From assembly GCA_026003755.1 (NCBI GenBank), contig BPHV01000003.1:248001-312000 (forward strand): a DNA stretch of 64,000 nucleotides, written 5' to 3'. Every line of letters begins with the position of its first letter. Position 1 is the first letter of the stretch. Shown here one piece after another: positions 44,289 through 54,343 of the stretch. A program made the translations under genes and the position numbers. This stretch comes from Candidatus Roseilinea sp. Its GTDB lineage: Bacteria; Chloroflexota; Anaerolineae; J036; Brachytrichaceae. Below the pieces are notes generated by a model, which was not told where the DNA came from, ran no database searches, and saw only the letters and a program-made list of their open reading frames with translations.

Positions 44289-45268
44289 CTAGTATCCTCG
44301 GCTGAAGTCTACCTGATTGATCAGCGGCTGGCCACGGCTGAATCGCCTTAAATTCTCCAAAGCGGCCGCTCGCGCTTCGTAGTGTGACGTATGCCCGGCG
44401 ATGTGCGGCGTGAGGACGACGCGGTATTCGGCGGCCAATCGCCATAGCGGGCTATCGTCCGGCAGCGGCTCCTGCTCGCACACGTCCAGCGCGGCGCCGG
44501 CGACGTGTCCCTCGGCGATCGCCGAAGCCAACGCCTGCTCATCCACCACTGCGCCGCGCCCGACGCGCCGCGCCCGACTTTGATCAGAAGCGCCGTGGGC
44601 TTCATCCGCCCGAGTGCGCTGGCGTTCAGCATGCGCCGCGTCTCCGGCGTGAGCGGTGCAGCGACCACGGCGAAGTCGGATGGTGTGAGCAGCATCGGTA
44701 GCCGGTCGCGCCGGATGCATGTGACACCATCGTCGCGCTGCTCGCCTCTGTTGGGATGCGCTTGCGCAAAGCGATCACCCGCACGCCGAACGCGCGCCAG
44801 TCGCGCGACCTCGCGGCCGATCTGGCCATAGCCGATCAAGCCGAGCGTCGCGCCGCGTCGCTCCATCGGCATGAACGCCGCGCGGTCATCGCGCCGTGCG
44901 CCGGCCTGCATCATCTGGCAGGCCATCGGGAGCCTGTGCGCCAGCGCCAGCATCATCATGGGCGTGTATTCGCCGACGTTGACGGCGTGGATGCCTGCGC
45001 CAGTCGTGAGGATCACTTCGCCGGATGCAAAGAGGGGAGCATGGATCGCCATGTCTACGCCGGCTCGGTGCATCTGCCCCCGGCGTAGCTTCGGCGCCGC
45101 CGCGCGCGAGGGCAGCTCGCCGTAGGCGTAATACACGTCGGCTGGGATCTCAGCGGGTGTTGCGTTGGGGAACGGATGGAGGCGAATGCCCGGCGCGCTT
45201 TGCTCGAACGACGCGATCGAATCCGCGTTAAACGGGCCTGTTGAAACGATGGTCGGCGGTCGAGTCAT
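44289..45268 (-). CDS. D-2-hydroxyacid dehydrogenase, frameshifted
   Basis: About 326 residues if three frame changes are joined. The ATG at 45268 begins TRPPTIVSTGPFNADS; the NAD loop LGLIGYGQIGREVARLAR is in the first frame, AFGVRVIALRKRIPT in a second (near 44,810), APLTPETRRMLNASALGRM in the first again, and VVDEQALASAIAEGH with PHIAGHTSHYEARA (catalytic His) in a third (from about 44,570). The Glu is in ALDVCEQEPLP. The enzyme reduces or oxidises a 2-keto/2-hydroxy acid. Every piece is well conserved, so indel errors are more likely than gene decay. Confidence 0.82.
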
Positions 45269-45303
45269 GACGTGTGCAAGGTCAAGCAACTCCAGCCGGG
45301 TGC

Positions 45304-46539
45304 TCACCGGCGTCTTAAGAGCGCAAACACGCCCAGCGCGATGACGCCGGCCTGCGCGAGCAGATAGGCCGGGATGATCCATTCCATCGGTAGCGCGCTT
45401 GCTTGAGCAGCGTCGAATTGCCGCGCCGCATCCTCCGGCATCGGGTTGGGGATTACGGCAACCGGCTCGGCAGGCAGCGGCGTAGGTGTGGGCGTCGGCT
45501 GTATGACCACGATCACCGCTGCCGGCGTGGGTGGCGGTGGTGGGATGGGCGCGCTGGTTGCTTCGGGGGCCAGGGTAATGACCACGGCCATGGCGCTGCT
45601 GGGATCTGTGGCCGTTGGCGCGCCGGACGCGGCAACGGGCGATGGCGCCGGCTGCGCCGCGCCGACGAGCTCCGGCGCCGCGATGGCGTCTCCGGGCGAC
45701 ATGGGGCGGACGGCGTCGCGCGCATTCGGGTTGTATTCGATGCTGTCGCTGGCGAGGGTCGTGCGGCCGACGCCGTCGCGCATCTCGACATAGACGGTCT
45801 GGTTGCCGGGCTGTCGCGCGAGCGTGAAAGGGATGAGCCGCTCCCAGGGCTGCCACCGAGCGCCGGCGAAATCCGGCCGATCGCTCAGCCGCACCTCGAT
45901 CACGCGCCCGATGGCGTTGGCGCTGCCTTCGGGCACAGCTTCCTCCTGCGTCAACATCACGGCCACCTGCCGTTCGTTTGTCACGGGCGCATCGTCGTTG
46001 ATGAAGACGGGGAGCAGGTTCGGCTGCGCGCCGAAGGTTAGCGTCCAGTAGGTGCGCAGGTTGTCTTTGGCGATGCCGATGCCCACCTCGCGCAGCTTCG
46101 GGCTAAGCACGATGCGCCGCTGACCCTCATCGCTCAAGAAGAAAGCCAGCGCTTCCTCGAATGTGCCCTGCCCGGCGTAGAGGCTTTCTGCCCAGATGCG
46201 CTGTTGCGGCCAGGCTGCGTAGCCCGTCGCTTCGATGCGTTGGCGCGGTGAAGAGCCGTCGGATCCCGTCTCGTCTATGAATCCTTTGCTGGCCATGTCG
46301 TCGCTGTGGCGCTGAGCGGCTTTGTCCAAGAGCGGATTCCAGGCGAGCGGTGGCAAGCCGTTGTCACGTCGCGCCGCGTTCAACCGCGTGAGCGCGTCCA
46401 GCTTCTCCGGCGATTGGCCGACGACGAGCGCGGGGGGGCCGGCGCACAAGCACGTGAGGAGCGCTGCGCCTAGTGCACACAGCGCCGCGCGCCGGGCTCC
46501 GTTTAAGGCGCTTCCGGCGTTGAACGCATGAGCGATCAC
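45304..46539 (-). CDS. Secreted CAP-domain (SCP/PR-1-like) protein with C-terminal membrane anchor
   Basis: A 411-residue protein with an N-terminal signal sequence, then a CAP domain at about 45-170 (LTRLNAARRDNGLPPLAWN, AAQRHSDDMA, VGIGIAKDNLRTYW) with the expected His and Glu residues. A beta-rich region follows (about 200-270), a long Pro/Ala/Thr-rich stretch (PIPPPPPTPAA), and a last hydrophobic helix (ILPAYLLAQAGVIALGVF-like) before a basic end, so it is probably displayed on the cell surface. The start is a GTG overlapping the TGA of the GT39-like gene (GTGA). CAP proteins bind or cleave various ligands; no specific role is evident. Confidence 0.83.
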   Translation of the reverse strand: MIAHAFNAGSALNGARRAALCALGAALLTCLCAGPPALVVGQSPEKLDALTRLNAARRDNGLPPLAWNPLLDKAAQRHSDDMASKGFIDETGSDGSSPRQRIEATGYAAWPQQRIWAESLYAGQGTFEEALAFFLSDEGQRRIVLSPKLREVGIGIAKDNLRTYWTLTFGAQPNLLPVFINDDAPVTNERQVAVMLTQEEAVPEGSANAIGRVIEVRLSDRPDFAGARWQPWERLIPFTLARQPGNQTVYVEMRDGVGRTTLASDSIEYNPNARDAVRPMSPGDAIAAPELVGAAQPAPSPVAASGAPTATDPSSAMAVVITLAPEATSAPIPPPPPTPAAVIVVIQPTPTPTPLPAEPVAVIPNPMPEDAARQFDAAQASALPMEWIIPAYLLAQAGVIALGVFALLRRR

Positions 46540-48574
46540 GGCGTCGTCACCTCCACTTCGCCGAGCTGCACCGCCTCGCCTAGCGCGCGGCCGCCGCGAT
46601 AGGCGGTGAGGCGTCGGCCGGTTGCGGGATCATAAACGCCGACCAGGACGCGATACACGCCAGGCGGCAAATCGGCCGGCGCGACCATGGCGTGCGCGTC
46701 GCGTTGGGTTTCGCCAGGCGGCCATCGCGTCATCGGCAGCAGCGCGTTTAGCGGCTGCCGGTCGCTCTGAAAGACCGGCCGATCATCTGCGCCGGCCACG
46801 TGCACGAACACCTTGTAGTCGGTGCGCGTGGGTTGCTCGATGGCCCACTCCAGGATGACGTAGAACCAATCGCCGGCCTGCGCACGTGCGCGTTGCCAAG
46901 ATCGCCGCAGCGCGATGCGCTCGCCCTCCGGCGCGCCGAAGACAATGCCGACGTCGCGGAAGTCTGGGCGGGCGGCCGGCCGCCTGGTGACGTGATAGAG
47001 CGGCAGACGCATCTGAGCGAAGTTGTACTCGCCGGCCTCGTAGCCGTTCGGCCATAGTGTGGATTCGACGAACCGCTGCGGGTCCACCACGTCATCCTGC
47101 CACAACATCAATCGCACGCGCTGCGGTTGTCGGGCGTTCAACGCTTCGAGCACAGGCTCATCGTCGGCGAGCACGCCGTGCAACCCTGCCGGTAGGGCGA
47201 CGAGGCTGTCGTCATGCTCCCTGGGCCAGTAGTATGTCACGGCGAAGTGATCGCGCGACATGATCACAAGGTCGCCTGGCCTCAGCGCTTCCACCACATG
47301 TCGGACGGCGTCGCGGATGTCCTCGCGCTGAAGCGCCGGGTCGCTCAGGTAAGCGCGAAGCGCGGGCAGCCAAGTCGCGCCGATGAGCAGCGCCGCTGTG
47401 GCGCCCGAAGTCATGGGTGCGATGCGACGGACGACGGGCGACGCATGGCCGGCGCCTAATGCGCCGGACGCGCCGAACAACGCACATGCCATCGGCGCAA
47501 CGTAGATCAGGTAGCGCGGATGAAATACCGAGCGGTAGGGATAAACGACGCGCACGGCGATCGTCGCGGCCAGCAACGGCCCGACGATCAACGCAAGCAA
47601 CACGGCCAGCTCACGCCAGCGATGCTGGGATGCCACGCCGGCGATACCCAGCGCGCCCGCGCCGGCCAGCAGCCATGCCCAGCCGTCAGGCAACGGCCAG
47701 CCCAGCCCGCCGCCGGCAAAGCTGCGCAGCCACTCCAGCAGCCGGCCGCCGATCGTGTTCAGGGGGAAGGAGAAGCCGTCGTCATAGGCGAAGCCCACCG
47801 AAGCAATCAGCAGCCAGGGGATAAGCAAGGCGACGACGCCGGTCGCTGCGATGAGAAATTGAAGATTGCGCGTTAAGGACAGGGCAGGTTTCTCGCGCTG
47901 CGACGCGATCAGCACGGCGAGGCAATGAGCCGGCAGTAGAAAGATGGCGTAGTAGTGACTGTAGATCGCAAGCGCCAACAGCGCCGCCGACGCGGTGAGG
48001 TAGCGCCGATGCGAAGCGTAGAAGGTCGCAGGCGCAGCCCGTGCCATGCGGCGAGGCATGCCCGCGCGCATCTTGCGGCTTCCGTCCTGCGTTGTGCGCC
48101 GCAGCCAGCGCCATAGCCAATAGCTCGACGCGGTGCATAGCGCCGCGATGAGCGCGTACATGCGCGTCTCCTGCGCATACCACACCGCAAACGGGCACAC
48201 CGCGTAGAGCGCCCCGGCGATGAGCGGCGCCAACCCGCGCAGTGTGGCGGATGAATGTGCCGTCGGTGAGGCGACTTCGAGGCCGCGCAGCAAGGCGCGC
48301 GTGAAAACGACGACCAGCGCGACGGTAACCGTATCGGCTACGGCGGAGATGAAGCGCAGCGCGAACTCTGATTGGCCGGCCAGGCCAATCCAGGCGTGCA
48401 GCAGCGCGTAGTAGAGCGGCGGGCTGCGGTCGCCCGCTGTGGTCAGCGCCATCTCGGCCAGCGGCATGCGCGCCAGGTGCCATGACCAGCCTTCGTCGAA
48501 CCATAGGCTTTGCTCGTCGAGGCTGTAAACGCGCAAAAGCCAGGCGCCGAGCAATATGCCCGCCGTGAGCGCAT
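46536..48574 (-). CDS. GT39/PMT-like membrane glycosyltransferase
   Basis: About 675-680 residues. The first extracytoplasmic loop has the acidic motif SLWFDEGWSWHLAR, as in GT39/ArnT-type enzymes that take sugars from polyprenyl phosphate, followed by about ten to eleven hydrophobic helices and a C-terminal beta domain of about 190 residues. The frame stays open through radC, but the real start must follow the radC stop at 48610. AGGAG and an ATG (48574) lie at ideal spacing, yet that ATG is one frame off the gene; either a one-base indel follows it or a TTG at about 48,555 is used. Confidence 0.8.
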
Positions 48575-48609
48575 GCGCGCTCCTAGCGCTCGAAACCGGT
48601 CGCGTTGGG

Positions 48610-49362
48610 CTATTCAAAGCCGAGGCCTTGTTCCTTGAGACTGACGTAGCGATGGTGTGCGATGATGATGTGATCGAGCACCTCGATGTTGAGCAGCTTG
48701 CCGGCTTGCACGAGCGCTCGTGTGACGGCGACATCCTCAGCCGATGGCGACGGGTCGCCCGAAGGATGGTTATGCGCGAAGATGATAGAGGCGCAATTGC
48801 TGCGGATGGCCTCGCGGAACACCTCGCCCACGCGTACGCTGGCGCCGTTCAAGCTGCCGCGATAAATCATTGATGTGCCCAACACACGGTTGCGCGTGTC
48901 GAGCAGCATGATGCGCACTTCCTCCTGCTCAAGCAGGCTCATGTTCGGCATGAGCAATTGCGCTGCGTCGGCCGGCGTTTTCACCTGCGGCCGCGTGTCC
49001 GGCGTGCTGAGCGCTAGGCGTCGGCCAAGCTCCAGCGCCGCTTTGATCTCGATCGCCTTGACCGGGCCAATGCCGTGTACCTGTTGCAATTCATCCAAGC
49101 TGGCGTGCGCTAAGCCGATCAAACCACCGAATTTCATCAGCACCGCGTCGGCTAGTTGGAGCGCGCTGACCCCTTCCGCGCCGCTGCGCAGGATGATGGC
49201 CAGCAGTTCCCGCTGTGACATGCCCGTCCCGCCGATTTCGCGGAAGCGCTCGCGCGGGCGTTCGCCTTCGGGGATGTCACAGATGCGCGCGCGATATTCC
49301 GGCCGGCTGCCGGTGGCTTTGGCGTCGCTCGGTGACGGCTGAGTCTGGACGTCGCTCGCCAT
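48610..49362 (-). CDS. radC: RadC/MPN-domain DNA repair-associated protein
   Basis: A 250-residue RadC (UPF0758) protein. The N-terminal half has a helix-hairpin-helix ([20 protein letters not shown]) and the C-terminal half the JAMM/MPN metalloprotease motif [16 protein letters not shown] with both His and the Asp. The biochemical role is still debated despite the name. The ATG at 49362 (MASDVQTQ) is preceded 6 nt upstream by TATACT, so the mRNA is probably leaderless; a longer open frame upstream is ignored. Confidence 0.93.
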   Translation of the reverse strand: MASDVQTQPSPSDAKATGSRPEYRARICDIPEGERPRERFREIGGTGMSQRELLAIILRSGAEGVSALQLADAVLMKFGGLIGLAHASLDELQQVHGIGPVKAIEIKAALELGRRLALSTPDTRPQVKTPADAAQLLMPNMSLLEQEEVRIMLLDTRNRVLGTSMIYRGSLNGASVRVGEVFREAIRSNCASIIFAHNHPSGDPSPSAEDVAVTRALVQAGKLLNIEVLDHIIIAHHRYVSLKEQGLGFE

Positions 49363-49368
49363 GTGGGC

Positions 49369-49374
49369 AGTATA
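49369..49374 (-). promoter_or_regulatory. -10 element directly before radC
   Basis: TATACT on the minus strand ends 6 nt before the radC start codon, placing the transcription start at or next to the ATG. There is no ribosome binding site. Confidence 0.55.
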
Positions 49375-49450
49375 ATCGCCGATTGTCTGAGGCCGATGCG
49401 CAGCTTCCGAGTTTTGCAATGGTGGAAGTCTGCGAAAAACCCTCTCGCCT

Positions 49451-50212
49451 ATGGTCGAAAACATCAGCAGCCTGATCGTCGCTGCCGTCAGCTTATGCAG
49501 CGCCATCATCGTCGCCTTGCTTGCCGGCATGACGATCTGGACCTTCCGCGACATCCGCTCGCGCACGCGCGACCCATTCGTGCAAATTCTGGCTACCGTC
49601 ATGGTCGGGGTCATCCCCATCGGCGGCATCCTGGTGTATCTCATGCTCCGCCCGCGCGAGACGTTGAGCGAACAGTACGTGCGCGCCTTGGAGGAGGAGT
49701 CGCTGTTGGCCAGCATCGAGAATCAGGAGTTTTGTCCCACCTGCGGCCGGCGTGTGGATCCCGACATGCAGTTCTGTCCATCCTGCCACACGAAGCTGCG
49801 CAACGCATGCCCGAACTGTGGGCGAGCCGTGCATCTCTCGTGGGACTTGTGCCCGTACTGTGGCAGCCACCTGACGCCTGAGATGCCGGCCACGACGGTG
49901 GCCCGGCCGCAGCCAAAGCGCGTGAGCGTGGCAGCGCCGCAGGTGCCTGCGCCGGCGACGGCGGCGATCGCGCAGCCACCGGTGGCCAAGCCCGGTCTGC
50001 TGGATCGGGTGGGCGAAGCAATAGGTGAAGTGGTGGACAAAGTGACCTCGTTCGTGGCGCCGCCTGCGCCGAATGGACGCCCCAGCGACGATGCCGCGGG
50101 GATGCCGGCGCCCCCGCCTAGAGCGAATGTGAAAGCCGGCGCCAACAACGGCTTGCCTTCCCCCACTCAGCCGGCGAAGAAGCCCGCCGTCAGCCGGGAG
50201 GAATTGGAGTAG
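49451..50212 (+). CDS. Membrane protein with double zinc ribbon
   Basis: A 253-residue protein. Two hydrophobic segments (about 8-28 and 45-66) are followed by a cytoplasmic double zinc ribbon at about 93-140: [19 protein letters not shown] and [19 protein letters not shown], four CxxC pairs in DZANK style. The remaining 110 residues are Pro/Ala-rich and disordered-looking, with one amphipathic helix ([20 protein letters not shown]). It may be a membrane adaptor; the function is unknown. polX starts 20 nt downstream. Confidence 0.8.
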   Translation: MVENISSLIVAAVSLCSAIIVALLAGMTIWTFRDIRSRTRDPFVQILATVMVGVIPIGGILVYLMLRPRETLSEQYVRALEEESLLASIENQEFCPTCGRRVDPDMQFCPSCHTKLRNACPNCGRAVHLSWDLCPYCGSHLTPEMPATTVARPQPKRVSVAAPQVPAPATAAIAQPPVAKPGLLDRVGEAIGEVVDKVTSFVAPPAPNGRPSDDAAGMPAPPPRANVKAGANNGLPSPTQPAKKPAVSREELE

Positions 50213-50232
50213 CCGGCGTCATCGTTGGCCCT

Positions 50233-52005
50233 ATGCCGCTCTCCAATCAGCAAGTCGCCGCCATCTTCAACGACATCGCCGACCGCCTCGACATTCAGGG
50301 CGAGATCGTCTTCAAAGTGCGCGCCTATCGCACGGCTGCTGAGAATATCCTCAATGCCCCGCGCTCGGTGGCCGAGCTGTGGCAGGCGGGCGCGCTCGAT
50401 CAAATCCCCGGCGTTGGCAAAGAGATCGCTGCCAAGATTGACGAGCTGATGCGCACGGGTCGGCTGGAGTTCTACGAGCGCCTGCGCGACGAAGTGCCGG
50501 ACGGCGTGGCGCGCTATGTTGCGCGTGCCGAATGTGGGCCCGAAGCGCGTCAAGGAATTCTGGAGAGAAACTCGGCATCACCAGCGTGGACGACCTGGAA
50601 GCTGCCGCGCGGGCCGGAAAGTTGCGCGACTTGCCGCGCATGGGCGAGAAGGCCGAGCAGAAAATCCTGGCCGGCATTGAGTCTTTGAAGCGCCGCGCGA
50701 CCGGTCGCATGCGCCTGGGCGATGTGCTGCCCCATTGCCCGGCGCATCGTCGCGGCGCTGCGCGAAGCGCCCGGCGTCCAAAAAGGCCGAATATGCCGGC
50801 TCGTTGCGCCGTGGTAAAGAGACGATCGGCGACTTGGATATCCTCGTCGCTGCCGCGGATCCCGCGCCGGCGATGCGAGCCTTCCTCGCGCAGCCTGACA
50901 TCGCCGAGGTGCTTGCGGCAGGCGAGACCAAGAGCACGCGTGCGGCTGGAGAATGGCTTGCAAGTGGATGTGCGCGTTTGTGGCGCCGCGCGTGCTGCGG
51001 GCACAGCGCTTGCAATACTTCACCGGCAGCCAACTGCACAACATCAAGGTGCGTGAGCTGGCGCAGAAGAAAGGCTTGACGCTCAACGAATACGCCGTCT
51101 CCAAGGAGGGCGGCAAAGACAGCGCAGAAAGCGGTGAAACGTTCGAAGATGAGCCGGCGCTATACGCCCGCCTGGGGATGGCGTACATCCCGCCGGAACT
51201 GCGCGAGGATCGCGGCGAGGTGGAGAAGGCGTTGGAGCTGGGTCCAGGGCGCGTGGTGATGCCCGACCTGATTGACCTGCGCGACTTGAAGGGCGACCTG
51301 CAAATGCACACCACGTGGAGCGATGGCGCCGGCGACGTGATGAGCATGGCGCGCGCTGCGATCGCGCTGGGCTATGAATACATCCTGATCACCGACCACA
51401 CCGCTGGCCTAGGCGTGGTGAACGGGCTGACGCCCGAGCGCATCACGCAGCAGCGCAAGGAGATTGATCGGGTGAATGCGCAGCTCAAAAAGGAAGGCCT
51501 TAAGTTCCGTGTGCTGCAGGGCGCTGAGGTGGAGGTGAAGAGCGACGGTTCGCTCGACTTGCCGGACGAGGTGCTCGCCCAGTTGGATCTGGTGCAGGCA
51601 TCCGTTCATACGGCGCTGACTCAGCCGCGCGAGAAGATCACCGCGCGCGCCATTCAGGCGCTGCAAAACCCGCACGTGAACATCCTCGGCCATCCCTCCG
51701 GCCGGCTGCTCAACGAGCGCGAGGGTGCGGACTACGACTGGGAAGCGTTGTTCCGCGCGGCCCTCGAGCATGATGTCGCCCTGGAAATCAACGCCGATCC
51801 CAGCCGGCTTGACCTGAACGACGTGCTGGCGCAGCGCGCCGTCGCGCTGGGCTGCAAACTCAGCATCAGCACCGATGCGCATTCGCCCGATGGCCTGCGC
51901 AACATGATCCTAGGCGTCACAGTGGCGCGCCGCGCATGGGTGACCCCCGCTTCGGTCATCAACACCTGGCCGTTGGCTAAGCTGCTCAGGTGGGCGGATA
52001 AGTAG
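50233..52005 (+). CDS. polX: PolX-type DNA polymerase/3'-5' exonuclease with PHP domain, frameshifted
   Basis: About 590 residues when the frames are joined; several indels between about 50,510 and 51,000 break the first half. The N-terminal HhH domain ([16 protein letters not shown]), the nucleotidyltransferase motif [16 protein letters not shown] with catalytic Asp pair, and the thumb region [16 protein letters not shown] lie in three different frames. The second half (51,000-52,005) is intact: the PHP domain has [28 protein letters not shown], and [11 protein letters not shown] metal ligands. Family X enzymes fill gaps in base excision repair. All parts are conserved, so sequence errors are the likely cause. 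Confidence 0.85.
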
Positions 52006-52016
52006 CGGAATCGCCG

Positions 52017-52178
52017 ATGCCCACCGAGGCCGAATTCGCCTGGGCCAAGCAGACCCACTTCGAGCGCTGTGCCGGCCTGCAACGGCCGCGCCGCGCTAAG
52101 GCGCTGCTGGCCCCGGCGCTTACGCCCGACGATACGTTCGCCCTTGGCGCGCTCGGGTGGAGCCGCGTTGGCCTCTAG
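52017..52178 (+). CDS. Possible small hypothetical protein
   Basis: An open frame of 53 codons starting 11 nt after the polX stop (begins MPTEAEFAWAKQTHFER). Codon third positions are GC-rich as in neighbouring genes, which favours coding, but there is no clear ribosome binding site and I recognise no family. In this indel-rich stretch it could also be part of a longer broken gene. Confidence 0.3.
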   Translation: MPTEAEFAWAKQTHFERCAGLQRPRRAKALLAPALTPDDTFALGALGWSRVGL

Positions 52179-52229
52179 GCGGGACGCTTCGGGCTGTGGA
52201 ACAGTGAGCTGGGCGCGAGTGGTGCTCTA

Positions 52230-53690
52230 ATGGACGACATGATGACCCCACTTGCTGAAACGCATACCGACCGCTACTTTTCACCCGATCCTGCGGTGCG
52301 CGATGTGGCGCGCACGCTCTATGCGTCCATCGCTGCGTTGCCGCTCGTGTGTCCGCACGGCCACGTAGACCCGCGCGTCTTCGCCGATCCCGACTACCGC
52401 TTCGGCACACCGGCCGACCTGTTCATCATCCCCGATCACTACGTGGTGCGCATGCCTGTATTCGCACGGCGTGCCGATGGAAGACCTGCTGCCCACTGCT
52501 GAGGAGGAAGCCCACATGTCGGCGGAAGATAAGGCCGCGTCGCCATCGCGCGATCTGGCAGATCTTCGCCGATCATTTTCACCTCTTCCGCGGCACTCCC
52601 ACCGGTTTGTGGATTCGCGACGAGTTGCGCGACATCTTCGGCATCCGCGAGAAGCTGACCGGCGCGAACGCGCCAGGACATCTACGACCGCATCGCAGAG
52701 AAGCTGGCGCAGCCCGACTTTCGCCCGCGCGCGCTCTATGCCCGCTTCAACATCGAGGTGTTGTGCACCACCCGACGCCGCAACCGATCCACTCGAACAT
52801 CATCAACGCATTCGACAATCCGCATGGGGCGGGCGCATCCTACCCACCTTCCGGCCCGACGGCGTGATCAACCTGGATGTGCCTGACTGGCGCGCTAACA
52901 TCGAGCGGCTGGCCGAGGCAAGCGGGTATCGCGATCACCCATTACGCCGCATTCCTCGCCGCAATCGAGCAGCGCCGCGCCTACTTCAAGGCGATGGGCG
53001 CCGTGGCCACCGATCACGCAGCGCTTACGCCGTTCACCGTCCTGCTGAGGCGGAGCGCGAGGCCGACGCGATCTTCCAGCGCGCCCTGCGCGGCGAGACC
53101 ATGCCGGACGATGCGCCTCGCTTCACGGGGCACATGCTGATGCAGATGGCGCGCATGAGCGTCGAAGATGGTCTAGTGATGCAACTGCACGTCGGCGCGC
53201 GTGCGCAACCACAATCGCGCGGTGTTCGAGCGCTTCGGGCCGGACAAAGGCGCCCGATATTCCGGTGGCTACCGAATACACGCGCAACCTGCAGCCGCTG
53301 CTGAACGCCTTCGGCAACGATCGGCGCTTTCGGCTGATCCTCTTCACCCTGGACGAGGCGACCTACGCGCCGCGAACTGGCGCCGTTGGCCGGGCATTAC
53401 CCCCGCCGTCCGGCTCGGCCGCCCCGTGGTGGTTCCATGACTCGCTCAACGGCATGCGCCGCTTCTTCGATTCAGGTGATGGAGACCGCCGGAATCTACA
53501 ACACAGCCGGATTCAACGACGACACGCCGTGCCTTCTGCTCCATCCCCGCTCGGCACGACCTGTGGCGGCGCGCAGCGTGCGACTGGCTGGCCGGGCTGG
53601 TCGCGCGTCACGTCATTGATGAGCAGGATGCCCATGAGATGCGCGCGCGCCTTGGCCTATGACTTGACCAAGATCACCTATCGTTTATAA
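52230..53690 (+). CDS. uxaC: Uronate isomerase, frameshifted
   Basis: About 470-487 residues when joined, the normal UxaC length; it is interrupted by many single-base indels (for example near 52,456, 52,539, 52,673, 52,771 and 52,927, each read as one extra base). Landmarks across frames: PLVCPHGHVDPRVFADP with the metal-binding His pair, TPTGLWIRDELRDIFG, TTDAATDPLEHHQ, LPTFRPDGVINLD, HVGARNHNRAVFERFG, PWWFHDSLNGMRRFF and YDLTKITYRL at the end. It converts D-glucuronate to D-fructuronate (or galacturonate to tagaturonate), consistent with the beta-glucuronidase at the left end of the window. Confidence 0.85.
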
Positions 53691-53691
53691 T
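53664..53691 (+). promoter_or_regulatory. Sigma-70-type promoter for the ferritin gene
   Basis: TTGACC (53664-53669), 16 nt, TATAAT (53686-53691), overlapping the last codons of uxaC. The leader to the ferritin ATG would be about 80 nt. Confidence 0.7.
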
Positions 53692-53779
53692 GGCTGTCAA
53701 ACTTAGATTGATGCGCGCTGTAAATTTGTGTTGATCGCGTTAACGCGTTTGAGCCAGGCGCGCTTGGAAGGAGGCAAAA

Positions 53780-54283
53780 ATGATTTCCGAACAAATGACA
53801 TCCGCTTTGAACCAACAGGCCGCGGAAGAAGCCTATGCGTCGAGCGTCTATCTGTCCATGGCGCTGTGGTGTGACGCTCAGGGCTACGAGGGCGCAGCGC
53901 GCTATCTCGCTGCCAGCTCGCAAGAGGAGCGCGAACACATGGAGAAGTTCTTGCAGTACGTCGTGGATCAGGACAGCCCGGCCCGCGTGCCGGCCGTATC
54001 CGAGCCACCCCACGAGTTCAACTCGTTGCCCGAGATTATGAAGTCTGTACTCGAATTGGAGATGGATGTGGCGCGCAAGATTCACCGCATCGTGGATCTA
54101 GCCATCGCCGAGAAAGACCACGCCACCTGGAACTGGCTACAGTGGTTCGTGGCCGAGCAGCGCGACGCCGAGATCAAGGCGCGCAATATCCTCGACCGCA
54201 TCGAGGTGATCGGCACGGACGCCACCGGCTTGTATGAGATTGACAGGATGCTCGGCAAGATGGCCAAGTCAGAGGAAGCGTAG
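53780..54283 (+). CDS. ftnA: Ferritin (non-heme iron storage protein)
   Basis: A 167-residue ferritin. The four-helix bundle carries the ferroxidase ligands: Glu in NQQAAEEAYASSVY, Glu-x-x-His in SSQEEREHMEKF, and the later Glu/Gln in AEKDHATWNWLQWFVAEQ. No heme-binding Met is evident, so it is FtnA-like rather than bacterioferritin. It stores iron as ferric mineral and limits oxidative damage. GGAGG precedes the ATG. It is intact although the genes on its left are broken. Confidence 0.93.
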   Translation: MISEQMTSALNQQAAEEAYASSVYLSMALWCDAQGYEGAARYLAASSQEEREHMEKFLQYVVDQDSPARVPAVSEPPHEFNSLPEIMKSVLELEMDVARKIHRIVDLAIAEKDHATWNWLQWFVAEQRDAEIKARNILDRIEVIGTDATGLYEIDRMLGKMAKSEEA

Positions 54284-54289
54284 CGCGCG

Positions 54290-54322
54290 GGCGGTCAGGC
54301 TGCGCCGCGCAGTCTGACCGCC
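54290..54322. terminator. Strong hairpin after ferritin
   Basis: GGCGGTCAG-G-CTGCG pairs with CGCAG-T-CTGACCGCC (15 bp with one G-T wobble, loop CCG). No T run follows, so it may work as a factor-assisted terminator or mRNA-stabilising end. Confidence 0.55.
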
Positions 54323-54330
54323 GCGGGCAA

Positions 54331-54336
54331 TATAAT
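54331..54336 (+). promoter_or_regulatory. -10 element directly before sppA
   Basis: A perfect TATAAT ends 7 nt before the GTG start of sppA; the transcript would begin at the start codon. No Shine-Dalgarno sequence exists. Confidence 0.6.
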
Positions 54337-54343
54337 CCAGCGC

